NCBI RefSeq assembly: GCF_004364775.1
Contig: NZ_SOAL01000014.1
Span: 100,937-164,936, forward strand
Origin: Comamonas sp. JUb58
GTDB lineage: Bacteria; Pseudomonadota; Gammaproteobacteria; Burkholderiales; Burkholderiaceae_C
Direction of reading: 5' to 3'
DNA: 64,000 nt
The position numbers and the translations under genes are program-made. The notes beneath the pieces were generated by a model. The model ran no database searches. It was not told where the DNA came from and worked only from the letters and a program-made list of their open reading frames with translations. Below, in pieces: positions 18,701 through 27,134 of this stretch (the stretch's first letter is position 1; each line of letters begins with the position of its first letter).

Positions 18701-19393
18701 ATGGATGCCATGATTTCTACTTCCCTGCGTGCGCCCTGGGGCCGCCGCCTGCAAGGCGCTGGCCGTGTGGCCCTGGTGGCTGCGTCCGTCGTGGTGCTGG
18801 CCGCTTGCTCGGCCCTGCCGCAAAAGCCGCATCCTGTGGCCCGTTATGACTTTGGCCCGGCACAGGCGCCGGTATCGCCCAGCGCGGCCACCGCTGGCGC
18901 CGAGCCGCTGGTGCTGGCCAATGTGCGCGCCGCCGGCGTGCCCGATGCCAGCGCCGCCATCTACTACCGCCTGGCCTATGCCGATGTGCGCGAGCTGCGG
19001 CCCTACACCCAGGCTAGCTGGGTGCTGCCGGCGATGCAGCTGATCCAGCAACGCATGCGCGATGTGCTCAGCGGCCAGCGCGCCGTGGTGCTGGACGACG
19101 ATGGCGCCACCCAGCTGCTGCGCAAGACCGGCTACCCGGCGATGCTGCGCCTCGAAGTGGTGGATTTCAGCCAGGTCTTTGATTCGGCCCAGTCCAGCCA
19201 GGGCGTGCTGCGCGTCCGCGCTACCTTGAGCGAGATCACACCTAAGGGTGAACGCTGGCTGTCCCAGCAGGTGTTCCAGGCCCAGCAGCCCGCCGCCAGC
19301 CCCGATGCGGCGGGCGCTGCCGCTGCGCTGGCCGCTGCCACCGACCAGGTGGCCCAGCAGCTTGATACCTGGCTGCGCCAACAGAAGCGCTGA
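18701..19393 (+). CDS. ABC-type transport auxiliary lipoprotein
   Basis: A 230-residue lipoprotein. The signal sequence ends in the lipobox LAAC with Cys36, so the mature protein is probably anchored in the outer membrane. The mature part resembles the PqiC/LinL-type ABC-transport auxiliary component family (ALPQKPHPVARYDFGP at the start and the ANVRAAGVPDASAAIYYRLAY-like region). It starts one base after the MCE gene, and its TGA overlaps the next ATG. It most likely completes the Mla-type bridge at the outer membrane. Confidence 0.88.
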   Translation: MDAMISTSLRAPWGRRLQGAGRVALVAASVVVLAACSALPQKPHPVARYDFGPAQAPVSPSAATAGAEPLVLANVRAAGVPDASAAIYYRLAYADVRELRPYTQASWVLPAMQLIQQRMRDVLSGQRAVVLDDDGATQLLRKTGYPAMLRLEVVDFSQVFDSAQSSQGVLRVRATLSEITPKGERWLSQQVFQAQQPAASPDAAGAAAALAAATDQVAQQLDTWLRQQKR

Positions 19394-20031
19394 TGCTCGG
19401 AGGATGGAGGCGCCCGCTGTGGCGCGCGTCGGCCGCCTGGGTGCTGGGCGCCTTGGCCGTGGTGCCGCTGTTGGCCGCCGAGATGGATGACGATGCCTAC
19501 CGAGATGCCGTTGCCCAGCTGGATGCACGCGCTGAAAAAGCCCTGGCCGATTGCAAGCGCCTGGCCGCCGGATCCGGCGCGCAGCGCCGCTGCACGGTCG
19601 AGGTCGACACCCAGCACGCCGTAGATGCCGCCGAGCTGCAGGCGCGGCGCCACCCCAGCGGCAACAACCGCTTCAAGGCCATGGCCGCCCAGGTGGACCG
19701 CCACTATGCGCTGGCCGTTGAAGCCTGCAAGAGCGACCATGCCGGCAGCGACAAGGACAGCAAGGCCGCGCAGCAGGACTGTCTGCGCCAGGCCAAGCAG
19801 CTGCGCGCCGGCGGCATCCAGCGTGCCCACCAGCAAGCGGCCAGCGAGGCCTCGATCGCTACGCCACCCAAGAGCGAGGCCGAGCGCCAGCGCGAAGCCG
19901 ATCTGGACACCGCCATCCGCAAATGCGACAGCCTGCTGGGCGATGCCAATGTGCAGTGCGTGCGCGGCCTGTCACCCGAGGCGCGCCTGCGTGCGATCAG
20001 CCGGGGCAGTGGCGCGCCGCCCGCCAAATAG
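19393..20031 (+). CDS. secreted hypothetical protein, last gene of the Mla-type operon
   Basis: A 212-residue protein whose ATG shares one base with the stop of the lipoprotein gene, so it is surely co-transcribed. A hydrophobic leader (about 12-29, ending LLAAE) predicts export to the periplasm. The mature part is highly charged, mostly helical, and contains spaced cysteines (ADCKR, RRCTVE, EACKS, QQDCLRQ, RKCDS, VQCVRG), six in all, which could form disulfides. I do not recognise the family. Linkage suggests a periplasmic accessory of the lipid transporter. Confidence 0.75.
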   Translation: MLGGWRRPLWRASAAWVLGALAVVPLLAAEMDDDAYRDAVAQLDARAEKALADCKRLAAGSGAQRRCTVEVDTQHAVDAAELQARRHPSGNNRFKAMAAQVDRHYALAVEACKSDHAGSDKDSKAAQQDCLRQAKQLRAGGIQRAHQQAASEASIATPPKSEAERQREADLDTAIRKCDSLLGDANVQCVRGLSPEARLRAISRGSGAPPAK

Positions 20032-20044
20032 GCGCCCATCTTTG

Positions 20045-20084
20045 AAAAGCAACAAGGCAGCCCGAGGGCTGCCTTGTTGCTTTT
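20045..20084. terminator. bidirectional terminator between the Mla and cre operons
   Basis: AAAAGCAACAAGGCAGCCC pairs perfectly with GGGCTGCCTTGTTGCTTTT. The stem is flanked by A and T runs, so it can stop both the plus-strand Mla operon (stop 20031) and the minus-strand cre operon (stop 20103). Confidence 0.85.
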
Positions 20085-20102
20085 GGGGGAGGTCGCAGGC
20101 GC

Positions 20103-20300
20103 TCAGAACCGCTGCTGTGCCAGCAGCAGCGAGCAGCGCAGCCGCAGCCACATCAGGCGCCGGGCATTGGCCTGCAGCGGCAGCTGGCTGCCACGCTCCA
20201 GCCACTGGTCACGCAGCGTGCGCAACTGGCTGCGGGTCATCTGGTGCTGGGCCTGGCGCCATTGCTGGCGCTGCTGTTCCATCTGGTTGTCGGTGTTCAT
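20103..20300 (-). CDS. small hypothetical protein coupled to creD (65 aa)
   Basis: Its ATG overlaps the creD stop as ATGA (20300-20297), a layout that supports translational coupling. The product is Gln/Arg/Leu-rich with no membrane segment (QWRQAQHQMTRSQLRTLRDQW), probably one or two amphipathic helices. No family is recognised. It ends 19 bases before a strong terminator, so it is the last gene of the SDR-creBCD transcript. Confidence 0.55.
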   Translation of the reverse strand: MNTDNQMEQQRQQWRQAQHQMTRSQLRTLRDQWLERGSQLPLQANARRLMWLRLRCSLLLAQQRF

Positions 20301-21712
20301 GCGTTCTCCTGGGGGCGTGGGCCAAAGGTCTTGGGGGCGGGGGTAGGCTCGGGGCTATCGCTTTTGCCAAACGCATACCAGTCGACCTTGCGGGTGGCCA
20401 CCATCACGATTGCCAGCACGGCAAACAGTGCGAGCGAGCCGACGGCCAGCGCGGTCTGCTCCAGCTGCAGCAGCACAAACAAGAGGCCATACATCACCGC
20501 AATCAGCGCTGCAAACGGCAGGCCGCGCCGCAGGCTGCCCAGGATGTGGCTGGCGTAGTAGCCCAGCAGCAGCACGCAGGCGCTGGCGCCAATGGCATAG
20601 GCCTGGCTGAAGCCCAGATGCTCGGACAGGCTGATCAAGAGCAGGAAGAAAATGCACAGCGCCGAGCCCACCAGCAGGTACTGCACCGGGTGCACGCGCA
20701 ACTTCTTGAGCACCTCGAACATGGCGACGGCAACAAAGGTCAGCACCACAAAGAGCAGGCCGTACTTGGTGGCGCGGTCGCTCAGGCTATAGGGGTTGAC
20801 CGGGTCGATGAAGCTGGTGCCGAACTGCTCCAGGCACTGGCTTTCATTGGATGCGTAGGGGTCGGTGGTGTCGGCGATGCCCAGACTGCACAGTGCGCGC
20901 TCTTGCACAAAGGCCTGGCGCGCGGACGAGGCCAGCGCCGGAATGCTCCAGCTGGCGTTGAAGCCCTGGTCGTTGATCTCACGGCTCAGCGGCAGGAAGT
21001 TGCCACCAAACGAGGGGTGCGGCCAGTCGGCCTGCATGCTGACCTGGTTGGTGCCGCCCAGCGGTACAAAGGCTAGGCGCTCGGTACCCATCAGCTGCAG
21101 CAGCACGACCACTTCCATGGCATTGCTGTCGTTGCCACTGGCGGCGGCCATGGGCTTGGTCTGCAGGCCCCGGGTGTAGACGCCGTGGCCGGTGCCCGGC
21201 TCCAGCGGCAGCGTCTTGCCATCGACCTGCAGGGTCGCACTGCGGATGCCGCGCGGATCGCTGAGCGGCAGGATCAGGCGCGGCGCATCGCAGTGGCGCA
21301 CGGCGCTGCCCTCGGGCTTGGCTTGCAGCTGGTTGCCGGGCGCAAAGCGGGCGACCAGTTTGTCGTGCATGAGAAAGGTGTTGACCTGGTAGAGGCCGCG
21401 CGCGCGGGGCTGCATTTCGGCCCGGGTCTGGTGGCTGATCTCATCGGGCAGCGCATAGCGCTGAAAGCTGACCAGCCGGGTTTCCACCCGCCCTTCGCTG
21501 TCCTTGCCACTGACCTCGCGGGTGCAGCGCTGGGCCAGCACCGGGCCAAACAAGGTCTGTGATCCGGCGGTGCTGTTGACCACGCTTTGTACTGCGCGGT
21601 CGCGGTTGTAGATGCGGTCGCGCACCACGTCGCTGATCATCATCAGCGCTACCAGCAAAAGCGCCATGGTGATGGCCAGGCTCAGGGCCTTTTGCACCAG
21701 TCTGTTTTTCAT
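20297..21712 (-). CDS. creD: inner-membrane protein CreD
   Basis: A 471-residue CreD, an inner-membrane protein of the CreBC regulon. It has one N-terminal helix (about 8-28), a large periplasmic domain and a C-terminal bundle of about five helices, as in E. coli CreD (about 450 residues). The start at 21712 (MKNRLVQK) has AGGA upstream and the usual N-terminus; the open frame continuing to 21955 is antisense to the 3' end of creC's neighbour region and is not used. A perfect CreB-box match lies 70-85 bases upstream. CreD is tied to envelope stress and beta-lactam responses in several species. Confidence 0.92.
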   Translation of the reverse strand: MKNRLVQKALSLAITMALLLVALMMISDVVRDRIYNRDRAVQSVVNSTAGSQTLFGPVLAQRCTREVSGKDSEGRVETRLVSFQRYALPDEISHQTRAEMQPRARGLYQVNTFLMHDKLVARFAPGNQLQAKPEGSAVRHCDAPRLILPLSDPRGIRSATLQVDGKTLPLEPGTGHGVYTRGLQTKPMAAASGNDSNAMEVVVLLQLMGTERLAFVPLGGTNQVSMQADWPHPSFGGNFLPLSREINDQGFNASWSIPALASSARQAFVQERALCSLGIADTTDPYASNESQCLEQFGTSFIDPVNPYSLSDRATKYGLLFVVLTFVAVAMFEVLKKLRVHPVQYLLVGSALCIFFLLLISLSEHLGFSQAYAIGASACVLLLGYYASHILGSLRRGLPFAALIAVMYGLLFVLLQLEQTALAVGSLALFAVLAIVMVATRKVDWYAFGKSDSPEPTPAPKTFGPRPQENA

Positions 21713-21781
21713 GCATTCCTCGTTGCTCTGTGTATCGGTGCGGCGAGTGTCAGCGGCCCCGGTGAGCCGAGCATGAAGTCT

Positions 21782-21797
21782 GTGAAGGCAGCGTGAA
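21782..21797 (-). promoter_or_regulatory. CreB-binding site (cre-tag) upstream of creD
   Basis: On the minus strand the sequence is TTCAC-GCTGCC-TTCAC, an exact match to the E. coli cre-tag TTCAC-N6-TTCAC. It lies 70-85 bases before the creD start in the 109-base creC-creD gap. A third TTCAC lies 15 bases upstream (21817-21813) and a TTCAT 4 bases downstream (21777-21773). Confidence 0.8.
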
Positions 21798-21821
21798 GTG
21801 CTGGTGTGGTTGGTGAAGCGC

Positions 21822-23288
21822 TCAGTCCGGTGCCGAAAAATCAAGGCTGGCGCGCAGGCCGGGCTGGGTGTTGGCAAACTGCAGCCTGCCGCCGTGCAGC
21901 AGCATGATGCGCTGCACGATGGACAGGCCCAGGCCGGTGCCGCTGCGCTCGCCATTGGGGCGCGGCGTGGTGAAGAAGCGCTCGCCCAGGCGGTGCAGCA
22001 GGCTGTCGGGCACGCCCGGGCCGCTGTCCTGCACGCTCAGGCGCTGGGGTGCCAGGCTCAGCACGATCTGGCTGTGCGCGGGCGAGAAATCCAGCGCATT
22101 GGCCAGCAGGTTGCTGATGGCCAAGGTGACCAGGGCTGCATCCCAGGCGCCCTGACTGTCCTCGCCTTGCAGCCGCAGCTGGATGCCCTTTTGCGCGGCG
22201 GTGGCCTGCAACTGCGCCATGGCCTGCTCGGCGCAGGCGCGCAGGCTGGTGTGGGCGCCGGCCGGGGCCAGCTCGCTGCGCTGCTCCAGCTGGCTCAGCT
22301 GCATCAGCTGGTCGATCAGGTTTTGCAGGCGCAGGCTCTGGTCCACCACCTGCTGGGCAAACATCGCGCGGTCGGCGGCGGGCAGGTCGTCCTGCAGCAG
22401 CTCGCCCGCGCCCCGGATGGCGGCGACCGGGCTCTTGAGCTCATGCGTGAGGGCGCGCACATAGCCTTCGATGTAGTCGCGCCCCTCCAGGCGGCGGCGC
22501 ATCGAATCCATGGCCTGGGCTAGGTCGCCCAGCTCGCCGGGCACATCGGGCACCTCGGGCGTCTTGGGCGGCAACAAATGGCCTTGCGCCTCCTGCAAGG
22601 TGGGGCCCTGCACATGCTGGGCATAGCTGCGCAGCTTGCGCACCTGCACCACCAGCCACCAGGTGATGGCAAAGCCGACGGCGGCCGACAGCAGCAGGAA
22701 CAGCACACCGCCGCGCAGCATCTTGCTTTCGCTGCTGTCGATGATGCTCTGCACCGCATTGGCTGGCTTGGAGACGGTGAGCACGCCGAGGATGGCGCCA
22801 TCCCGCACGATGGGCGCCGAGACGTACATGACGCTGGTGGCCTCGTCGGTGGCCACTTCGCGCGAGGTGCGGGCGCCGTATTCGCCGCGCAGGGTGAGCG
22901 CCACATTGCGCCAGCGTGCGTAGTCGGCCCCCACATCCTGGCCAGCGGAATCGAACAGCACACGGCCCTGGGCATTCGTGACCGTCACGCGCAAGTCCAG
23001 CGCGGCCTTGCGCGTGTCCCAGATCCACACCCGCAGCGGTTGCTGGAAGGCGGCCTGCACATGCTGGGCAAAGCGGCTGTTGCTGCTGCCGCTACCGCTG
23101 CCCAGTTTTCCCTCGGCCAGGTCATCGCTGGCCTGGGCGGCCAACAGGTAGGCGGTCTCCACCAGCGTGTCTTCGGTCACCTTGCGCACGCTGGGCTTGA
23201 TCTCGGCCATGAACACGCGCAGCACAAAGAAGGCCGCCAGCCCGTTGATCAGGAAGAAGGCAAACAGCAGGCGGATTCCCAGACGCAT
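21822..23288 (-). CDS. creC: sensor histidine kinase CreC
   Basis: A 488-residue membrane kinase. Helices at about 5-27 and 192-214 bracket a periplasmic sensor domain; a HAMP-like linker follows, then the H-box RALTHELKSPVAA with His282, an N-box (LLANALDFSP) and G-boxes (DSGPGVPDS, GTGLGLSIV). It phosphorylates the response regulator encoded 9 bases upstream. Gene order creB-creC-creD and the domain plan fit CreC rather than another OmpR-paired kinase. The stimulus is not visible in the sequence. Confidence 0.93.
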   Translation of the reverse strand: MRLGIRLLFAFFLINGLAAFFVLRVFMAEIKPSVRKVTEDTLVETAYLLAAQASDDLAEGKLGSGSGSSNSRFAQHVQAAFQQPLRVWIWDTRKAALDLRVTVTNAQGRVLFDSAGQDVGADYARWRNVALTLRGEYGARTSREVATDEATSVMYVSAPIVRDGAILGVLTVSKPANAVQSIIDSSESKMLRGGVLFLLLSAAVGFAITWWLVVQVRKLRSYAQHVQGPTLQEAQGHLLPPKTPEVPDVPGELGDLAQAMDSMRRRLEGRDYIEGYVRALTHELKSPVAAIRGAGELLQDDLPAADRAMFAQQVVDQSLRLQNLIDQLMQLSQLEQRSELAPAGAHTSLRACAEQAMAQLQATAAQKGIQLRLQGEDSQGAWDAALVTLAISNLLANALDFSPAHSQIVLSLAPQRLSVQDSGPGVPDSLLHRLGERFFTTPRPNGERSGTGLGLSIVQRIMLLHGGRLQFANTQPGLRASLDFSAPD

Positions 23289-23297
23289 GGCCGGTCC

Positions 23298-24014
23298 TCA
23301 GTCGCTGTCGCGCAGGCTGTAGCCCATGCCGCGGTGCGTGGTGATGAAGTCGCGGTCGGCCACCACGGTGCGCAGCTTGGCGCGCAGGGTCTTGATGTGG
23401 GTGTCTACCGTGCGGTCGGTGCTGTCGCTGTGCAGGCCCCAGACGGCATCGAGCAAATGGTTGCGGCTGAGGATGCGGCCCTGCGCGGCCAGCAGGCTGC
23501 TGAGCAGCTGGAACTCGCGCCGCGTCAGGTCCAGCAGCACGCCTTGCAGGCGCACGCACTGGCCGGCCTCGTCGACCTGGAAGGCGGTGCTGGCGGCGGT
23601 AGCCGGGGCACTGTGGGCATGGCTGGTTGCCGGCGCAAATTGCTGGGCGCGGCGCAGCAGCGCGCGGGTGCGGGCCACTAGCTCGCGTGGGCTGAAGGGC
23701 TTGCTCAGGTAGTCATCGGCGCCCAGCTCCAGGCCCAGCACCCGGTCCACCTCTTCGCCCCGGGCGCTGAGCACCAGGATGGGCGCGGGTGAGCCGTTGG
23801 CGCGCAGCTGGCGGCACCAGTCCAGGCCATTGCCATCGGGCAGGCCCACATCGAGCAGCAGCGCGTCAAAGCGGCCGCTGGCCCATTGCGCGCGGGCATC
23901 GGCCATCAAAAGGCTGTGGGTACAGCGGATGCCATCGCGCTCCAGCGCATAGCAGACGGTGCGGGCAATGGCTGGGTCGTCTTCCAGCAGCAAAACATGG
24001 GGGGTATAGAGCAT
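23298..24014 (-). CDS. creB: response regulator CreB
   Basis: A 238-residue OmpR-family regulator. The receiver has the acidic pocket Glu11-Asp12-Asp13, phospho-acceptor Asp55 in LLLDVGLPDG and Lys105 in SKPFSPREL. A short Ala/Thr-rich linker leads to a winged-helix DNA-binding domain (LTRREFQLLSSLLAAQGRIL; TVDTHIKTLRAKL). It should bind cre-tags such as the one in front of creD. It lies 24 bases after the SDR gene and 9 bases before creC. Confidence 0.94.
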   Translation of the reverse strand: MLYTPHVLLLEDDPAIARTVCYALERDGIRCTHSLLMADARAQWASGRFDALLLDVGLPDGNGLDWCRQLRANGSPAPILVLSARGEEVDRVLGLELGADDYLSKPFSPRELVARTRALLRRAQQFAPATSHAHSAPATAASTAFQVDEAGQCVRLQGVLLDLTRREFQLLSSLLAAQGRILSRNHLLDAVWGLHSDSTDRTVDTHIKTLRAKLRTVVADRDFITTHRGMGYSLRDSD

Positions 24015-24038
24015 GTGGGCTTGGGTCTGAACGGTGGC

Positions 24039-24785
24039 CTAGCGCCCGCCGCCGGCATCGATGAAGGAGCCGGTGCAGTAGCTGCTGAGGTCGGACATCA
24101 GCCAATAGATGGCCTGGGCGATTTCGTCGGCAGTGCCACCGCGCCCCAGCGGCACACCGGCCGACAGGCGCTGCACGCGGTCGGGCTGGCCACCGCTGGC
24201 GTGGATATCGGTCTCGATCAGCCCCGGGCGCACGCCGTTGACGCGGATGCCTTGCGCGGCCACCTCATGGGCCAGGCCCAGGGTCATGGTGTCGATGGCG
24301 GCCTTGGAGGCCGCATAGTCCACATACTGGTTGGCCGAGCCCAGGCAGGCGGCCCGGCTGGAGACATTGACGATGCTGCCGCCGGCGCCACCTTCGGCGG
24401 TGCTCATGCGGCGCACCGCTTCGCGGGCGCAGAGAAAGCTGCCCAGGACATTGGTGTCGAACATGCGGCGCCAGCGCGCCATGTCCATGTCCTGCAGGCG
24501 CTGGGCGCGGTCCACCACACCGGCGTTGTTGACCAGGGCGCCCAGGCGGCCCAGCTCGTTGTCGATGCGCGCAAACATCGCCAGCACCTGGGCCTCGTCG
24601 GCCACATCGGCCTGTACGGAAATGGCGCGGCGGCCCAGGGCCTGCACGGCCTGCACCACGGTCTGGGCTGCTGCTTCATTGCTGCTGTAGTTCACGGCTA
24701 CATCCCAGCCATGGCGGGCGGCGAGCAGGGCGGTGGCGGCACCGATGCCACGGCTGGCACCGGTGATGAGGACGATAGAGGTCAT
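24039..24785 (-). CDS. short-chain dehydrogenase/reductase (SDR)
   Basis: A 248-residue classical SDR. Cofactor motif TGASRGIG at 8-15, NNAG at 86-89, a catalytic Ser near 143 and YAASK with Tyr157 and Lys161 are all present. The substrate is unknown; the family includes many 3-oxoacyl and sugar reductases. The ATG at 24785 gives the typical N-terminus MTSIVLITGAS; an in-frame start at 24800 adds only five residues. It is placed directly upstream of creB on the same strand, so it may share its transcript. Confidence 0.92.
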   Translation of the reverse strand: MTSIVLITGASRGIGAATALLAARHGWDVAVNYSSNEAAAQTVVQAVQALGRRAISVQADVADEAQVLAMFARIDNELGRLGALVNNAGVVDRAQRLQDMDMARWRRMFDTNVLGSFLCAREAVRRMSTAEGGAGGSIVNVSSRAACLGSANQYVDYAASKAAIDTMTLGLAHEVAAQGIRVNGVRPGLIETDIHASGGQPDRVQRLSAGVPLGRGGTADEIAQAIYWLMSDLSSYCTGSFIDAGGGR

Positions 24786-24849
24786 GGCAGGTGGGCTCAC
24801 AAAAGATGCCCTATCTTAGGCGAGCTTGCGCCGCCTGCCCATGCCGCCT

Positions 24850-25725
24850 TCAAGGCGCAGGCAGCGCGGCCAGCCGGTCGAGTGCCTCGGCGTCCTGGTC
24901 GCTGACGGGCAGGTAGACCACCATGCGCAGGCCGCTGCGCGGTGCTGACCACCAGTAGGTCTGGCGCAGATGGAGGATGCCGACAACGGGGTGGTCAAAG
25001 GTCTTTTCGTTGTTCTCCGGGCTGCGCACCTGGTAGCGCTCCCAGGCATTGCGGAAGACGGGCGACTGCGCCAGAAAATAGTCCAGCCGCTGGGCAATGG
25101 CCGGGTCGTTGCTTTGCTGGGTGTAGGCGGCGCGGAACATGGCCACCATGCGTTCGATGGCCTGCGGCTCGTGGCGCATCACGCGCTGCCACTGCGGGTT
25201 GAACAGGTTCATGTGCAGGCAGTTGCGCTCCAGCGCGGGCAGCTGCTGCAGCGATACGCCCATCAGCCGCTCATAGGCGGCATTGGCGTCGAGCAGGTCA
25301 AAAGCGGCGCTTTGCATCTGGGCGGGGTAGGGCAGCATCTTGTCCAGCAACTGCCGGTGCAGGCAGCCCGGTGCGTCCAGCAAGCTCGGGGCGGGCTGGT
25401 CCAGCTTGATGCCCGCCAGCACCAGCAGGTGGCGCAGCTCGTCGTCATTGCATTGCAGCGCGCGGGCGATGGCCTCCACCGCCTGGCGCGAGGGCTGGAC
25501 CTCGCGGCCTTGTTCGAGCTTGGTGTACCAGGTCACGCCAATGCCGGCGAGCTGGGCGACCTCTTCGCGCCGCAGGCCGGGGGTGCGCACGCGGCCATGG
25601 CGCGCCAGGCCCATGGCGGCGGCCGACAGGCTCTCGCGCCGGGCGCGCAGAAAGTGGCCCAGCTCCTGCGAGGGGGCAGAGGCCGCAATGGCAGGCGGGG
25701 CATGGGCGGGGGTGGCTGCAAGCAT
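24850..25725 (-). CDS. XRE-family regulator with MmyB-like ligand-binding domain
   Basis: A 291-residue transcription factor. After a 20-residue polar leader, an XRE-type helix-turn-helix (ELGHFLRARRESLSAAAMGL ... REEVAQLAGIGVTWYTKLEQG) covers about residues 20-95. The C-terminal part carries the MmyB-like PAS-type ligand-binding domain (NPQWQRVMRHEPQAIERMVAMFRA). Such regulators often control a neighbouring transporter or reductase; the divergent MFS gene (start 136 bases away) and the SDR (downstream) are candidates. Confidence 0.88.
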   Translation of the reverse strand: MLAATPAHAPPAIAASAPSQELGHFLRARRESLSAAAMGLARHGRVRTPGLRREEVAQLAGIGVTWYTKLEQGREVQPSRQAVEAIARALQCNDDELRHLLVLAGIKLDQPAPSLLDAPGCLHRQLLDKMLPYPAQMQSAAFDLLDANAAYERLMGVSLQQLPALERNCLHMNLFNPQWQRVMRHEPQAIERMVAMFRAAYTQQSNDPAIAQRLDYFLAQSPVFRNAWERYQVRSPENNEKTFDHPVVGILHLRQTYWWSAPRSGLRMVVYLPVSDQDAEALDRLAALPAP

Positions 25726-25860
25726 GGTCTTGGGCGGTTAGGGTAGCGGCAATGGTGCAGTGCAGTATAGGCCTTCCAAGCCTAGGCTACGTAAGATCTT
25801 GTACCAGTCTAAAAAACATAACACACTGGCGCCCTGTTTCATTTTCAGGCGCAGACTCCC

Positions 25861-27078
25861 ATGCGAAGAATCACTGCTGACAACGCCACCTTTGGCGTTT
25901 TTCTGGCCTTTTTGCTGATCCCCCTGTCGGGCATCGGCACCGATATCTACCTGCCTTCGATGCCCGCCATGGCCCAGAGCCTGGGTGGCACCGCCTCCCA
26001 GATCCAGCTGACCTTGACCTTGTTCATCGCCGGCTATGGCCTGGGCCAGTTGGTGGTGGGCGTGTTGCTGGACCGCTTTGGCCGCTGGCGCCCCACGATG
26101 GTGGCGCTGGCCTTGTTTGCGCTGTCGAGCGCGGCCATTGCCGTCAGCGATGACATCGTGGTCATCTGCGCGCTGCGCCTGCTGCAAGGCCTGCTGGGCG
26201 CGGTCGCCGTGGTGGGCAAGCGCACCTTTTTTGTCGATGTGTTCCGGGGCCCGGCGCTGCAGCGCTACCTGACCTGGATGACCGTGGTCTGGTCGCTGGG
26301 GCCCATCTGCGCGCCTTTTATCGGCGGCTTTGTGCAGACCCACTGGGGCTGGCGCGCCAACTTTGTGGTGCTGGCCGTGTTCTCGGTGGTTGCGCTGGTG
26401 CTGGAGATGCTGGGCGGCGGCGAAACCCTGGCCCAGCCCCAGCCCATCCGGCCGCGTGAAGTGGCCAGCCGGGCCTGGGAGATCATGCGCAACCGCGCCT
26501 TTGCGCGGGGCGTGCTTTGCGTCAGCGCTGCCTATGCGATGGTGATGGGCTGGAGCATGGCCTCGCCCTTCATCGTGGAAGCCGTCTACCACCGCCCGCC
26601 CACCACGACGGGATCGCTGGCGCTGCTGATGGGCCTGGCTTGGATGGGCGGCGGCCTGATCGCCCGTGCGGCGATGGCGCGCTCCTTGGCGGCCAAGCAC
26701 CGAGGAGCCTTGCTGGCCATGGCCTGCTTTATCAGCCTGCTGGCGCTGACGACCTGGCTGCCCGCATCCTGGCCATCGCTGGCAGTGATGGCGGCCGTCG
26801 CCTTTTGCATCCATGTGGCGGCGGGCCTGGTGTTCAATATCCACTTCGCCCATGTGCTGTCGATGTTCCCCAAGCACGCTGCTTTGTCGGGCGGCATTGC
26901 CGGCGGTCTGGCCTTTTTGCTGACCTCGCTGCTCGCGTCCTTGGGCATCCACCTGGTGAACCCGCAGACCGGCTTGGGCTTGGCGGCGGTGTATGGCGGG
27001 CTGGCCTTGCTGCTGGTGGGCGCCTGGCTGACGATGCTGGCACGTCCGGCACCGGCAGCTGCTTGCGCAACGCCATAA
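25861..27078 (+). CDS. MFS drug-efflux-type transporter (Bcr/CflA-like)
   Basis: A 405-residue membrane protein with about 12 helices. The DHA1-type motif near helix 1 (GTDIYLPSMPAMAQSL) and motif A (GVLLDRFGRWRPTMVALALF) are typical of Bcr/CflA exporters. It diverges from the XRE/MmyB-type regulator, which is its likely controller. Substrates of this group include drugs and small metabolites; none can be named from sequence. Confidence 0.9.
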   Translation: MRRITADNATFGVFLAFLLIPLSGIGTDIYLPSMPAMAQSLGGTASQIQLTLTLFIAGYGLGQLVVGVLLDRFGRWRPTMVALALFALSSAAIAVSDDIVVICALRLLQGLLGAVAVVGKRTFFVDVFRGPALQRYLTWMTVVWSLGPICAPFIGGFVQTHWGWRANFVVLAVFSVVALVLEMLGGGETLAQPQPIRPREVASRAWEIMRNRAFARGVLCVSAAYAMVMGWSMASPFIVEAVYHRPPTTTGSLALLMGLAWMGGGLIARAAMARSLAAKHRGALLAMACFISLLALTTWLPASWPSLAVMAAVAFCIHVAAGLVFNIHFAHVLSMFPKHAALSGGIAGGLAFLLTSLLASLGIHLVNPQTGLGLAAVYGGLALLLVGAWLTMLARPAPAAACATP

Positions 27079-27134
27079 TCGACAAGCCCCCGCATCTCGA
27101 ATCTGTCGAATCTGTTTAGCAAGGAGTGATCGCT

